Below are positions 17,926 to 27,644 of a stretch of 47,529 nucleotides of DNA, piece after piece. The DNA is taken from contig NZ_JAIUMR010000004.1 in the NCBI RefSeq assembly GCF_022565475.1, positions 1 to 47,529 of the forward strand. Direction: 5' to 3'. How positions within the stretch are numbered: position 1 is the stretch's first letter; every line of letters begins with the position of its first letter. Source of the stretch: Aliidiomarina sp. GTDB lineage: Bacteria; Pseudomonadota; Gammaproteobacteria; Enterobacterales; Alteromonadaceae. Below the pieces are notes generated by a model, which searched no databases, was not told the origin of the DNA, and saw only the letters and a program-made list of their open reading frames with translations. Both the position numbers and the translations under genes were made by a program.

Positions 17926-19911
17926 ATGGCAAAGCAACTGGAAGCCGCAGCGGCTGCAAAGCATCAACAGAACCAATCAGAACCACTGATTCGGATCCGT
18001 GGCGTGAAGAAAAGTTATCAAACCGGTGCAATTACGACGCAAGTGTTGCACGGTTTAGACCTTGATATTCACGCAGGTGAATTTGTTGCCATCGTCGGTA
18101 GTTCGGGCTCGGGTAAGTCGACCTTAATGAATATTTTAGGTTGCTTAGATAAACCGACTGAAGGCGAATACCTCTTTCGCGGGCATGCTGTGGCCGATAT
18201 GGACCGTGACGAGTTGGCAAAATTGCGTCGCAGTGCATTCGGTTTTGTATTCCAACAGTACAACTTATTGGGTGGTGCAACAGCGCTCGCCAATGCAGAG
18301 CTGCCTGCAGGCTATACATCGATGGGTACCGACGCCCGCCATGACCGCGCAAATGCACTGCTTAAGCGTTTGGGTCTGGAAGATCGAACGCACCATAAGC
18401 CGAGCGAGTTATCCGGTGGTCAACAGCAACGGGTGTCTATTGCTCGAGCGCTCATGAATGGCGGTGAGATTATTCTTGCGGACGAGCCAACGGGCGCACT
18501 TGACAGCCAAAGTGGCACAGAAGTAATGGCGTTGCTGAAAGAGTTATCAGCCGAAGGCCATACGATCATTTTGATTACTCATGATCATGAAGTTGCCGCC
18601 CATGCGGATCGCGTCATTGAACTCAAAGACGGCGAAATTGTTAAAGATGCGTGGAATCGGGAGCGTTCACCGCAGGTACAGCCACCGTCCGGTCCCGGTG
18701 CGGGTGACCCAAGTCCGGTAATGGATGCCGGTCGTGCTTTTATTACTGCGTTAACCGCTTTACGGCAAAATATTTTTCGTACGGCGCTGACGTTGCTCGG
18801 TATTGTGATTGGCGTCGCGGCGGTGATATCGATGTTGGCGATTGGCCAAGGTGCGCGGCAGGACGTGGTCGACCGCATTAGTGCCATGGGTTCGAATTTA
18901 TTAACGGTATTTCCTGGTGCGCCCAATCAGCGGGGCCGTTGGGGAGTCGCAACCTTAATACCAGAAGATGTTGACGCGATTAATGAGTTACCGCTGGTCT
19001 TGGCTGCTGTTCCGGAGCTGACTGGCAACCGTACCTTACGGCGCTCGGGTTTCGATAAAGAAGCACAAGTGAACGCGACCTATCCGGAGTTTCCAATTGC
19101 GCGGCAATGGACGGTGGAAAAGGGCAGTTTCTTTACTCGTGAAGACGAAGAGTTGTATGCAACCGTAGCCGTGATTGGCCAAACAGTTGCGCGGCAATTA
19201 TTCCCAGACACCGATCCGCTTGGCGAGGTCATGTTGATTAACAACGTCTTGTTCCGCGTCATCGGTGTGATGAGCGAGCGCGGAGCATCGCCCTGGGGGC
19301 AAGACCAAGATGATGTTGTCTTTGTGCCATTTAGCACCGGCTCATTGCGGCTATTCGGTCAGCGCTTCTTGCGTAACGTCACGGTAGCGGTCGTGTCGAG
19401 TGATGCCGCCGTCATGCAAGAGGCCAACGATCAAGTGCATAGCTTACTGCTCGAACGCCATGGCGTTGAAGACTTCCAAATTCGTAACATGGCTTCGATT
19501 ATCGAGACCGCGACCGAAACCCAGAACACCATGACCTTACTCCTTGGTGTCATCGCGGTTATTTCTTTGGTGGTCGGTGGTATTGGGGTAATGAATATCA
19601 TGTTGGTCAGTGTCACCGAGCGAACGCGCGAAATCGGTATCCGCATGGCCGTCGGTGCCCGCGGTGGACAGATCCGTATGCAATTCTTGATCGAAGCGGT
19701 TACGGTTGCTCTACTCGGTGGTCTGATTGGTGTTGCACTTGGCCTTGGCATTACATGGGTCATCGCTAGTTTTGGTAATTCCGTGATGTTTGCAACAACG
19801 CCTGTGATATTAGCGTTTGGCTGTGCATTCTTGACCGGCTTGATCTTCGGTTACGTGCCCGCACGAAAAGCGGCGCAGCTCGACCCAGTTCAAGCACTCG
19901 CGAGCGAATAA
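17926..19911 (+). CDS. macB: MacB-type ABC exporter (ATPase-permease fusion)
   Basis: Inner-membrane mechanotransmission exporter acting with MacA; known family substrates are macrolides, siderophores or peptides, but the substrate here is unknown. The 661 residues hold an N-terminal ABC domain with Walker [10 protein letters not shown] (58-66), signature [14 protein letters not shown] (near 164-177) and Walker [12 protein letters not shown] (near 184-194). A first helix lies near 285-310, a large periplasmic domain spans about 315-530, and three C-terminal FtsX-type helices include the [16 protein letters not shown] motif. Order and length match MacB. It follows macA immediately. Confidence 0.93.
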   Translation: MAKQLEAAAAAKHQQNQSEPLIRIRGVKKSYQTGAITTQVLHGLDLDIHAGEFVAIVGSSGSGKSTLMNILGCLDKPTEGEYLFRGHAVADMDRDELAKLRRSAFGFVFQQYNLLGGATALANAELPAGYTSMGTDARHDRANALLKRLGLEDRTHHKPSELSGGQQQRVSIARALMNGGEIILADEPTGALDSQSGTEVMALLKELSAEGHTIILITHDHEVAAHADRVIELKDGEIVKDAWNRERSPQVQPPSGPGAGDPSPVMDAGRAFITALTALRQNIFRTALTLLGIVIGVAAVISMLAIGQGARQDVVDRISAMGSNLLTVFPGAPNQRGRWGVATLIPEDVDAINELPLVLAAVPELTGNRTLRRSGFDKEAQVNATYPEFPIARQWTVEKGSFFTREDEELYATVAVIGQTVARQLFPDTDPLGEVMLINNVLFRVIGVMSERGASPWGQDQDDVVFVPFSTGSLRLFGQRFLRNVTVAVVSSDAAVMQEANDQVHSLLLERHGVEDFQIRNMASIIETATETQNTMTLLLGVIAVISLVVGGIGVMNIMLVSVTERTREIGIRMAVGARGGQIRMQFLIEAVTVALLGGLIGVALGLGITWVIASFGNSVMFATTPVILAFGCAFLTGLIFGYVPARKAAQLDPVQALASE

Positions 19912-19927
19912 GTTGTCCTGAAATAAG

Positions 19928-19984
19928 AAACTCCCCTACAATACGGTTATAATTCGAAGTCACCGTTTGTTCAGGGGAGTTTTT
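19928..19984 (+). promoter_or_regulatory. pyrC leader hairpin overlapping the Shine-Dalgarno, with internal TATAAT
   Basis: AAACTCCCCT (19929-19938) is complementary to AGGGGAGTTT (19973-19982), and ACGGT (19943-19947) to ACCGT (19962-19966), forming a two-part hairpin. The right arm includes the pyrC Shine-Dalgarno GGGGAG, six bases before ATG, and is followed by T residues, so it can act as a macAB terminator and as a translational block. A perfect TATAAT (19948-19953) lies inside the loop; transcripts starting from it would lack the left arm. No good -35 is visible. Confidence 0.5.
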
Positions 19985-19985
19985 C

Positions 19986-21044
19986 ATGTCTGTATCCACA
20001 CCATCACCCACTTCATTGACCATTACTCGCCCTGACGACTGGCATGTACACTTACGCGATGGCGACATGTTAGGCATGACCGTGCCGGCGACGGCGCGAA
20101 CCTTTCATCGTGCGGTGGTGATGCCAAACTTAGTGCCGCCAGTGACGAATGTTGAGCTCGCCGCTCAGTACCGCCAACGGATTATGTCTGCGTTGCCGAG
20201 TGACATGACCTTTGATCCCCGCATGGCCCTTTATCTTACTCAGGACACAACGGCTGAAACCGTTATGGCTGCAGCGCAAGACGAAACCGTCATTGGCTTT
20301 AAGCTGTATCCTGCGGGTGCGACGACAAATTCTGCGGCTGGAGTGCGCTCGGTCGAAGGCATGGCGGCAACGCTTGAGGTGATGCAAGAACACGGTGTGC
20401 CCTTATTGGTTCATGGTGAAGTGACAGAACCTGAAATTGACATTTTTGACCGTGAAAAAGTTTTTATTGACCGTTATTTAGTGCCGATTACCGAACAGTT
20501 TCCGCGCTTGAAAGTGGTGTTAGAGCACATTACGACCAAAGACGCTGCCGATTTTGTTGCCGCCGCACATGACCAGGTCGCTGCGACGATCACCCCGCAA
20601 CACATCCTGATGAACCGCAACGACTTGTTGGTCGGTGGCGTGTATGTGCATAACTATTGCCTACCGGTATTAAAACGCCGGACTCACCAAGAAGCACTGC
20701 AAAAAGCGGCCACGAGCGGTAGTCCGAAGTTTTTCCTCGGCACTGATTCGGCCCCGCATGTGCGAGAAAAGAAGGAGACTGCGTGCGGATGTGCCGGTTG
20801 TTTTTCCGCATTTACCGCAATTGAGCTTTATGCGCAGGCCTTTGCTGAACTTGACGCACTCGATAAATTGGAAGGGTTTGCCAGTCACTTCGGCGCGGAC
20901 TTCTATGATCTACCGCGCAATACCGACACAATCACGTTGCAAAAATACACTTGGAATGCTCCTGAATTAGTCCACCATGGTGACCAGAGTTGGGTACCGT
21001 ACTGGGCAGGACGAGAATTAATGTGGCAGCAGCAGACACTCTGA
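19986..21044 (+). CDS. pyrC: Dihydroorotase
   Basis: Third step of de novo pyrimidine synthesis, cyclising carbamoyl-aspartate to dihydroorotate. The 352-residue protein is of the E. coli PyrC type. It has zinc-binding HVHLRDG (H20, H22), the carboxylated lysine in GFKLYPAGATTNS (K106), LVHGEV and LEHITT histidines near 142 and 182, and the late GTDSAPH motif with the metal-bridging aspartate near 253. A very strong GGGGAG lies six bases upstream but inside a hairpin arm. It is unrelated to the pilus operon that follows. Confidence 0.96.
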   Translation: MSVSTPSPTSLTITRPDDWHVHLRDGDMLGMTVPATARTFHRAVVMPNLVPPVTNVELAAQYRQRIMSALPSDMTFDPRMALYLTQDTTAETVMAAAQDETVIGFKLYPAGATTNSAAGVRSVEGMAATLEVMQEHGVPLLVHGEVTEPEIDIFDREKVFIDRYLVPITEQFPRLKVVLEHITTKDAADFVAAAHDQVAATITPQHILMNRNDLLVGGVYVHNYCLPVLKRRTHQEALQKAATSGSPKFFLGTDSAPHVREKKETACGCAGCFSAFTAIELYAQAFAELDALDKLEGFASHFGADFYDLPRNTDTITLQKYTWNAPELVHHGDQSWVPYWAGRELMWQQQTL

Positions 21045-21067
21045 AGTGTCGGTCTCAGCGAGACACT
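21035..21067 (+). promoter_or_regulatory. Alternative hairpins at the pyrC stop codon
   Basis: GACACT (21035-21040) and a second GACACT (21062-21067) can each pair with the single AGTGTC (21045-21050), giving two mutually exclusive hairpins. The first loop includes the TGA stop. No T-run follows, so a terminator role is doubtful. The rest of the space up to mshI is AT-rich and presumably holds the pilus promoter, which I could not define. Confidence 0.3.
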
Positions 21068-21203
21068 GAACAACTGCGATATACCAAACGTCATAGTCAA
21101 AAATGGACGCAATTTAACAAAAAAACCTTTAGAATATGAATACATAGTGTCATATTAGCCTTAAGATTGTGGCTGTTGTAATTTAATTGGGTGAGACGCA
21201 TCA

Positions 21204-22193
21204 TTGTTTAGTTTTCGCAAATCCAAACAACAACGAATTTTGGTCGCACTCGGCATCTCCATGTCGTCGGTGCAAATTGCGATTTTAAAAGCCGTTGTCG
21301 AAGATGAAGCCGCCGGAGCTGCATTGCAGCATCGTGGGCAGACTTGGCAGTTAGTGGTAAATGATGACGAGCCCGTGGTGAATCAAGATCATGAGTCGAC
21401 GATTCAAAAATTGCTCGAACGCTATAAGCGTTTCGATTTTAATGGTCAGTCTATCCAAGTGGTGCTCAGCACAGGCCTCGTTGAACAGATATCCGTGGAT
21501 AAACCTGGAGTCAAAGCAGAGGATATCAAACCCACGTTGCAATGGACGTTGAAGGATCTAGTGACCATTCCTGCGACCGATTTACTCATTGATTACTACG
21601 ATCTTCCCGTTCAGGTGTCTGGTGCCAAGAAAATTAATGTTGTTGCCGTGAGTCGCAGTAAAATTCAACCTTGGGTGTTGGCGCTTGATGCAGTTGGTCT
21701 GAAAGTCAGTGGCATTATCAATCTTGACCTCGCTCTGATTCATTGGGTCGATCATGAGTTACGAACCATGATTGTTTCACAGGTCACGGGTGAGCGGCCG
21801 CACTTGCAGATCATTGCCAAACAACAATTGATTGTAAGTCGACGGTTACCGGCGGCTTTCGATCTTGAACGGATCGATGCTCAGGACATAGCAACAATGG
21901 AATCCCTTGCGATTGAACTGCAGCGGTCACAGGATTTCTACTCGGGACAATTGCGGCAGGCGCCATTAGCGGATATTGAACTTGCTTTTAATCATTCTCA
22001 AATCGATAGTGTCGCTCAAGTCATAGCGACGCAGCTTGGGATGCAAGTTTCAACACTCGCTTATCCTGAATGGTCGAAAGAGTTAGCGGCCGGCGATTAT
22101 TCGGATATTCTGGCTTTGAGCGGACTGCAATGGCTGTTGCACGAAACTGCAGCCGATACCAATGCCGACGCATCGATGGGGAACGGGAGATGA
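21204..22193 (+). CDS. mshI: MSHA biogenesis protein MshI (PilM-like)
   Basis: First gene of the MSHA pilus assembly operon. The 329-residue cytoplasmic protein resembles PilM-type actin-fold proteins that recruit PilN/PilO-like partners at the inner membrane. It begins with FRKSKQQRILVALGISMSSVQIAI and includes the VVAVSRSKIQPWVLALDAVGL segment near 140-160, typical of the fold. The start is TTG at 21204 with GGTGAG eight bases upstream; no in-frame ATG fits. It overlaps the next gene by four bases (ATGA). The regulatory gene mshH/csrD, which heads this operon in Vibrio and Shewanella, is absent, and pyrC occupies that place. Confidence 0.82.
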   Translation: MFSFRKSKQQRILVALGISMSSVQIAILKAVVEDEAAGAALQHRGQTWQLVVNDDEPVVNQDHESTIQKLLERYKRFDFNGQSIQVVLSTGLVEQISVDKPGVKAEDIKPTLQWTLKDLVTIPATDLLIDYYDLPVQVSGAKKINVVAVSRSKIQPWVLALDAVGLKVSGIINLDLALIHWVDHELRTMIVSQVTGERPHLQIIAKQQLIVSRRLPAAFDLERIDAQDIATMESLAIELQRSQDFYSGQLRQAPLADIELAFNHSQIDSVAQVIATQLGMQVSTLAYPEWSKELAAGDYSDILALSGLQWLLHETAADTNADASMGNGR

Positions 22194-22849
22194 AACATAA
22201 CATTAACCTGTTCCAAGCTGACTTAATTCCCGAGCGCCCCTGGCTGACGTTACCAAGGTTACTCGTCGCTTTGTTGATTATTGTCGGAATTTTATTGTTG
22301 CTTAAAGGGTATACAAGTTTGCAACTGCGCCAACTGAATGCAGAGTTACAGCAGCAAACAACCTTGCGAAATGAACTGCAAAGCACGTCGACTCAACTTT
22401 CACGACAAGTGACTAACTTGCGAGCTGATCCGCGACTCGAGTCGCAAGTCATGACACTAGACGCTGAGATTCGCATCCGTCAGTCACTCATTGCCGAGTT
22501 TCAACGGCGGGGACAAATGACCCGCCAAGACTATGCTGGGCTGCTAACCGATTTAGCGCGCATCGATCATGACGGACTATGGTTGACTCGAATTCAGCAA
22601 GCTCAAGGACAAATTAGGCTGCACGGTCTAACGGTCGATGCTGGTTATCTTCCTGTTTGGATGCAGGATTTCAGCAAATCGCCCATGCTGTCACAACGGC
22701 AATTTAATATGGTGACATTGAAGCGCGATCAGCAGCAGTTATTGTCTTTCGAGTTAATCGGTGCGCCTGCAAATAGGGTGCGAGTTGACCTGAGCAATCA
22801 GGATGCTGCCAGCAATCCGTCCTCACATTTGCAGGAGGAGCGGCAATGA
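22190..22849 (+). CDS. PilN-like MSHA assembly protein (MshI2)
   Basis: A 219-residue bitopic inner-membrane protein. The start KHNINLFQADLIPERPW matches the PilN-type N-terminal motif (INLL/F xxDLxP) that docks onto the PilM-like partner. One transmembrane helix lies near residues 23-42, followed by a coiled-coil (about 45-90) and a periplasmic alpha/beta domain. ATG at 22190 overlaps the mshI stop (ATGA), preceded by a GGGAG-like sequence; a longer reading frame upstream lies inside mshI and is not used. It would form the alignment subcomplex with MshI and MshJ. Confidence 0.8.
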   Translation: MKHNINLFQADLIPERPWLTLPRLLVALLIIVGILLLLKGYTSLQLRQLNAELQQQTTLRNELQSTSTQLSRQVTNLRADPRLESQVMTLDAEIRIRQSLIAEFQRRGQMTRQDYAGLLTDLARIDHDGLWLTRIQQAQGQIRLHGLTVDAGYLPVWMQDFSKSPMLSQRQFNMVTLKRDQQQLLSFELIGAPANRVRVDLSNQDAASNPSSHLQEERQ

Positions 22850-23520
22850 AAGCTTGGTTAATGCAGGGGCAGGTATGGTTTAGCGAACGCGAAAAGCGAG
22901 AGCAATATTTGTTATCGGTCGTCGCAATCGGTTTGGTTACTTGGCTGGGCTATTTGTTGCTTGTAGAGCCAAGCATGTTGAAAACAAGTCAAGTGGAGCG
23001 TCAAATTGGTCAAGTCCAGACGCAAATCAGCAACATTCAACAACAGGTTACCGTGTTGCAAGCGCAGCTCGAAAATAACCCAAATCAGCAACTGAACGAG
23101 CGGCAGCGTCAGTTGGAGACGCGCAACCGCCGTGTCACGGAACAACTATCGAGTTTAGTTAACTTTGTTGAGCCTGAGCAACTATTGCATTGGATGCGGG
23201 CATTGATCGTAGGAACAGACGGGAATCAGCCTCACTCGATTACCATTCTAAGTTTTGATACAGAAGCGCCAATTCCCTTTGGTGAAGGAGCAGCTCAAGG
23301 CTCAATTTTACAGCATAATGTGACAATTGAACTAAGTGGGAGTTACTTCGCTATTCGAGATTACCTGCGTCGTGTACAAGAAGCGCCGGTTGGATTTTAC
23401 TGGCAAGAACTCGATTATCGCGTGGACGCTTATCCGAATGCACATGTAACGCTGCGCCTGTTTACATTGAGTGAGGCCGATATCCAATTGGTACAAGCCG
23501 GAGGGGTGAGCGATGGCTAG
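22846..23520 (+). CDS. mshJ: MSHA biogenesis protein MshJ (PilO-like)
   Basis: A 224-residue inner-membrane protein. A short cytoplasmic N-terminus (WFSEREKREQYLL) precedes a single helix near 24-42, a glutamine-rich coiled-coil (about 47-100) and a periplasmic ferredoxin-like domain ending near 215. This is the PilO/GspM-like architecture expected for the MSHA alignment complex. It overlaps its upstream neighbour by four bases and mshK by eight, so translational coupling is likely. The call rests on position and architecture more than on strong motifs. Confidence 0.8.
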   Translation: MKAWLMQGQVWFSEREKREQYLLSVVAIGLVTWLGYLLLVEPSMLKTSQVERQIGQVQTQISNIQQQVTVLQAQLENNPNQQLNERQRQLETRNRRVTEQLSSLVNFVEPEQLLHWMRALIVGTDGNQPHSITILSFDTEAPIPFGEGAAQGSILQHNVTIELSGSYFAIRDYLRRVQEAPVGFYWQELDYRVDAYPNAHVTLRLFTLSEADIQLVQAGGVSDG

Positions 23521-23866
23521 ATTAATCGCAAGTCTGTGGACCATTGGCGTTCTCGTTTTCGCGATTGCGCAAGTTGCAGCTCAGGAAGCTGGCGAGCGAG
23601 ACCCAACTCGTCCGCAATTACCAACGCCAAGTGCGCAAGAACGGCAAGCGAGACTTCCTAATCTGAGTCTTGGGCTCATTCGCAAGAGCGCAGCGGGAAG
23701 CGTTGCAATCATAAATGAACAAACGTATGGGATTGGCGATGTCGTCTCGGGATGGACTATCCGAAATATTGAAGTCGATCGTGTACTCCTTGAACGTAAT
23801 AACGAAGTTGTCGTCTTGTCAGTATTTTCTGGCTTGATTCGGCAGGTTGAACAGGATGACTCATGA
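23513..23866 (+). CDS. mshK: MSHA biogenesis protein MshK (PilP-like)
   Basis: A 117-residue periplasmic protein with an N-terminal signal-type helix (about 3-23, ending VAAQEAG), then ERDPTRP, a motif shared with PilP/GspC-like proteins. A small beta-domain with INEQTYGIGDVVSGWTI follows, the usual HR-domain segment about surface binding to the secretin. It presumably links the inner-membrane alignment proteins to secretin MshL, whose gene overlaps it by four bases. GAGGGGTGAG precedes the ATG. Confidence 0.8.
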   Translation: MARLIASLWTIGVLVFAIAQVAAQEAGERDPTRPQLPTPSAQERQARLPNLSLGLIRKSAAGSVAIINEQTYGIGDVVSGWTIRNIEVDRVLLERNNEVVVLSVFSGLIRQVEQDDS

Positions 23867-25533
23867 AGAATGTATTGGTTACGAGCATTTTATTGATGTG
23901 TATAGCCTTGCCCGGGTGTGTCACCAAGCCACCGGAGCAATTGGCTCGAGAAGCTGAGCACGCTTTGCGTACCGGTGAAATGGAAAACTCGGCTCAACGC
24001 ACTTCTGAGGCTCGTTCACAGTTACCAGCAGATGTCCGGCAACAACTTCGGCAATCAACCTCAGCTGTAAATGATCGTGCGCAACTGATGGAGGAACCTC
24101 GTTTTTCTGTGCAAGCTCGGCAAATGAATGCGGCAGACTTTTTTGCGCAATTAACGCAAGAATCACCCTACAATTTGATCGTTCATCCTGATGTTCGCGG
24201 CTCGATTACAGTGAGTCTGCGTGATGTGACCTTGCAAGAAGTTTTAGATGCGGTTCAGGATATTTATGGGTTCGATATTCGTCGCGAAGGGCGCGTTTAC
24301 CGAGTTTTTCCTGCGGGATTACGGACTGAAACCGTATCACTGAATTACTTGTCACTACGTCGTCAGGGACAGTCGCAAACGTCGGTGACCTCCGGTGGCG
24401 TGGCAGATCAACAAAGTGGCTTGGGTAGTCGAGGGAATCTCGGTGGTGCCTTGCAGCGCAATAACTCAGAGTTTGGCAGTATGGGCGGTCTCCCTGCTGG
24501 TGGTGGATTGACGGGTAGAAGTGGCCAAACCGGTTCAACCATTTCTTCCGAGTCTGAAACGGACTTTTGGCAAGGCCTGCAAGATATTCTTGAAGGAATT
24601 ATAGGCACCGAAGAAGGCCGTCGCGTGGTTGTATCACCGCAAGCGGGCTTAGCGACTATTCGTGCCTATCCGCATGAAATTCGAGCTGCCCGTGACTTCC
24701 TTGCAGCTGCCGAGCAGAGTTTGCAACGGCAGGTTATTTTAGAGGCCCGTATTATCGAGGTTTCTCTGAACGAAAGTTATCAGCAGGGCGTCGATTGGAG
24801 TCGTATTACTAGTCGAATTGGTTCTGGCGTAACTGAATTCGGTTTTAGCGGCGGGTCGGTGGATGCGCCATCGCTTGGTGGCGTATTTGGGTTGCAGTTT
24901 CAAAACCAAACATTTAACGGCATGATAGAAATGCTGTCCACTCAGGGCAATGTGCAAGTGCTTTCAAACCCGCGAGTGACGGCTACAAATAACCAGAAAG
25001 CAGTGATCAAAATTGGTGAAGACGAATATTTCGTCACTGACGTTTCTACAACGACCATAACTGGCACCGCAACGACTTCAACACCGAACGTACAACTAAC
25101 ACCGTTTTTCTCTGGAATTGCGCTTGATGTTACGCCGCAAATTTCAGATGACGGCAGCGTTACCTTGCACATTCGCCCGTCGGTCACGGAGACGCGAGAG
25201 CAAGAAAAAATTATTCGCTTGAATAACGAAACATTGGCTTTGCCGTTGGCCCGTAGCAACATTCGTGAGTCTGATACCATTATTCGAGCCCGCGACGGTG
25301 AAGTGGTGATTATAGGCGGCTTGATGCAAACGTCGTATAGCGACGAAGTGAGTCAAGTTCCAGTGTTAGGAAGCATCCCCGGTATTGGTGAGTTGTTTAA
25401 GAATCGTCGCCAGCGCGAAGTCAAAAAAGAACTGGTGATTATGTTACGCCCAACGGTTGTCGGCGTGGACACTTGGAACACTGAACTCGAGGCATCGCGC
25501 GAGTTACTTCGACGTTGGTATGAAGGTCAGTAG
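23863..25533 (+). CDS. mshL: MSHA secretin MshL
   Basis: Outer-membrane pore through which the pilus exits. The 556-residue protein has a lipoprotein signal with lipobox LPGC (C19), an STN-like N-terminal domain about 95-150 (MNAADFFAQLTQESPYNLIVHPDVRG), a glycine/serine-rich linker (about 170-230), an N1-like domain, and the secretin core about 290-545. Characteristic core motifs are VDWSRI, VLSNPRVTATNNQKAVIKIG, DVTPQISDDGSVTLHIRPSV and VPVLGSIPGIGELFKNR. The C-terminal motif KKELVIMLRPTVV is conserved. The gene overlaps mshK by four bases. Confidence 0.93.
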   Translation: MKNVLVTSILLMCIALPGCVTKPPEQLAREAEHALRTGEMENSAQRTSEARSQLPADVRQQLRQSTSAVNDRAQLMEEPRFSVQARQMNAADFFAQLTQESPYNLIVHPDVRGSITVSLRDVTLQEVLDAVQDIYGFDIRREGRVYRVFPAGLRTETVSLNYLSLRRQGQSQTSVTSGGVADQQSGLGSRGNLGGALQRNNSEFGSMGGLPAGGGLTGRSGQTGSTISSESETDFWQGLQDILEGIIGTEEGRRVVVSPQAGLATIRAYPHEIRAARDFLAAAEQSLQRQVILEARIIEVSLNESYQQGVDWSRITSRIGSGVTEFGFSGGSVDAPSLGGVFGLQFQNQTFNGMIEMLSTQGNVQVLSNPRVTATNNQKAVIKIGEDEYFVTDVSTTTITGTATTSTPNVQLTPFFSGIALDVTPQISDDGSVTLHIRPSVTETREQEKIIRLNNETLALPLARSNIRESDTIIRARDGEVVIIGGLMQTSYSDEVSQVPVLGSIPGIGELFKNRRQREVKKELVIMLRPTVVGVDTWNTELEASRELLRRWYEGQ

Positions 25534-25575
25534 GCCGTCGGTGTTCATGAACCGGATCTAACGAGTAGGAGCACT

Positions 25576-26487
25576 ATGTACTTATACCACTTTGGTTTGA
25601 CAGAGCTGCCGTTTACGCTCACACCGAATACCAGCTTTTATTGTGGCTTAAAAATGCACGATGAAGCCTTACAGGTGTTGCTGGCTGCGCTAAAAACTGG
25701 AGAAGGTTTTATTAAAGTGACGGGTGAAGTCGGCACGGGCAAAACCTTGCTGTGCCGTAAGCTGTTAAATGATATTCCCGACCATTTTATTACGGCATAT
25801 ATTCCGAATCCATATTTACCACCGGCGGAACTTCGTCATGCCATTGCCGATGAGCTTGGTGTCCCCGCGCATGATGAACAAGATCAGCATCGATTGGTGC
25901 GAGCAATCGAGAAACGATTGGTTGAACTTAATCAACAAGGTCGTTCGGTCGTGTTAATTATTGACGAGGCTCAAGCACTGCCGACCGAGAGTCTTGAGGC
26001 GTTGCGTTTGTTATCCAATTTAGAAACTGAAAAACGGAAATTATTGCAGTTGGTCATGTTTGGGCAACCTGAACTAGATGAACGTTTAGCGACACGGGAG
26101 TTACGTCAATTGCGCCAACGGATCAGTTTTTCTTATCAATTAAGGCCTCTGACTGGTCCTGAGCTAGGGCGATATGTGAACCACCGAGTTCAAATCGCTG
26201 GTTATAAAGGTTCGGCATTATTCACGCCGGAAATTATTTGGTGGATTCATCAAGCGTCGCGCGGCGTTCCTCGCTTGGCCAATGTGCTTTGTCATAAAAT
26301 GTTGTTACTGGCTTACGGTAGTGGTCGCCATCACCTAACCGTTGCGGATGCGCGACTGGCAATTCAAGATACAGAAGATGCGCAGCTTCCTAAGCGACGT
26401 GAATTATGGTGGTTTTTAATCGGGATGATTGCAGCAACTGTGCTTGCAATTGTGTTGATGTATGCCTTGGAGTTATTCCCAGCATGA
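25576..26487 (+). CDS. mshM: MSHA biogenesis ATPase MshM (ExeA-like)
   Basis: A 303-residue AAA+ ATPase of the ExeA/GspA type, thought to help secretin or pilus assembly. It starts with YLYHFGLTELPFTLTPN, the family hallmark. Walker A is GEVGTGKT (50-57), Walker B VVLIIDEAQAL near 123-133, sensor-like MFGQPELDERL near 166-176, and LRQRISFSYQLRPL follows. A C-terminal transmembrane helix (about 280-300) anchors it to the inner membrane. GAGTAGGAG precedes the ATG. It is separated from mshL by 42 bases, one of the few intergenic spaces in the operon. Confidence 0.92.
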   Translation: MYLYHFGLTELPFTLTPNTSFYCGLKMHDEALQVLLAALKTGEGFIKVTGEVGTGKTLLCRKLLNDIPDHFITAYIPNPYLPPAELRHAIADELGVPAHDEQDQHRLVRAIEKRLVELNQQGRSVVLIIDEAQALPTESLEALRLLSNLETEKRKLLQLVMFGQPELDERLATRELRQLRQRISFSYQLRPLTGPELGRYVNHRVQIAGYKGSALFTPEIIWWIHQASRGVPRLANVLCHKMLLLAYGSGRHHLTVADARLAIQDTEDAQLPKRRELWWFLIGMIAATVLAIVLMYALELFPA

Positions 26488-27644
26488 GTATTATTAATCA
26501 AATGCTGAAAGACATTGAGCAACGCGAGAATGACGCAAGCAAAGGTCGCGCGACGTCTATCCATGCGGAATATCCAATGCGTTCACGAGCTTGGTTGTGG
26601 GCATTAAGCGGAGCTTTGTGTGTTGCTCTTGTATTCTTGAGCTGGTGGGCTGTCTCTTGGTACATGGAGCATCAGTCAAGTACAGCACAGGTCATTTCTC
26701 CTCCTGCCGTAGTCGCTGAAGTCGTGGAAGAAGTGCCAAGTAATTTAGCGGAATCTCAAGATACTGGATTCTCGAATCAGCAAGGGCCCTCTAATCAGCA
26801 AGAAAGTGCAATACCAAAACCTGTCACGCCTCAGCCACGAGCGCGCGAGCTCGCCCAACCGGTGGTGATAGAAACAAAAGATCCTGTAACCGAGAATCAA
26901 ACAGCTGTTAACCAGTCAGTTACACCTAGCATCGAGTCAACAACATTGGCATCAACGTCAATTGAATCAGCAGCCGATGACAATTCGCAATCAGTAGCCG
27001 ATGAGTCGACCGATATGGGTGAAATGACGATTCAGCGCAGCAGCCGTGAGCAACAGGTTGAAAGTCTCTATCGGCGCGGACTGCGAGCGTTAGAAGAAAA
27101 CCAGATGCGCGATGCGAATCAGCGTTTTCAAGAGGTTTTGCTGCTGGCGCCGGAACATCATGAGGCTCGCTTGCAATTAGCCGCACTGACGTTTGGACGC
27201 GGCTTCCCTTATGAAGCTTTAACCCTCTTACAGACAGGGCTGGCGATAGACTCCAACTACTCTCCATTCCTTTTGCTACAAGCACGAATTTACGAGCGGC
27301 TAGAGCAGCCGGAGCAAGCGTTAGCAATCATTCAGGGACGCACGTTTCGTTTACCCGAAGATGCGGATTTTATCCTGTTGCAAGCGAACTTAGCCAGTGA
27401 CATGGGCGATTGGCCATTAGCGATAGAGAGTTATCAACAGTTGGTCGAGTGGCGATCTGATCAAGGACATTGGTGGATTGGTTACGCGTTTGCATTAGCC
27501 CAACAGGGTTATGACAATGATGCCCAGCGTGACTACTATCACCGTCGCGCAGCAGAAGCCTATCGGCGCGCATTGAATGATACGCGTTTATCACCTGCTA
27601 CTTATGAATTTGCGATACAACAACGGGAGGCATTAGGCTACTGA
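26484..27644 (+). CDS. mshN: MSHA biogenesis protein MshN (TPR)
   Basis: A 386-residue inner-membrane protein. The start SIINQMLKDIEQRE is characteristic of MshN and GspB-like proteins. One transmembrane helix lies at about 36-56, followed by a long disordered stretch rich in Q, S, T, E and P (about 60-190) and tetratricopeptide-like helical repeats from about 190 to the end (QVESLYRRGLRALEENQ onward). ATG at 26484 overlaps the mshM stop (ATGA); the longer open frame inside mshM is not the start. It probably bridges the ATPase MshM to periplasmic components. Confidence 0.85.
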   Translation: MSIINQMLKDIEQRENDASKGRATSIHAEYPMRSRAWLWALSGALCVALVFLSWWAVSWYMEHQSSTAQVISPPAVVAEVVEEVPSNLAESQDTGFSNQQGPSNQQESAIPKPVTPQPRARELAQPVVIETKDPVTENQTAVNQSVTPSIESTTLASTSIESAADDNSQSVADESTDMGEMTIQRSSREQQVESLYRRGLRALEENQMRDANQRFQEVLLLAPEHHEARLQLAALTFGRGFPYEALTLLQTGLAIDSNYSPFLLLQARIYERLEQPEQALAIIQGRTFRLPEDADFILLQANLASDMGDWPLAIESYQQLVEWRSDQGHWWIGYAFALAQQGYDNDAQRDYYHRRAAEAYRRALNDTRLSPATYEFAIQQREALGY

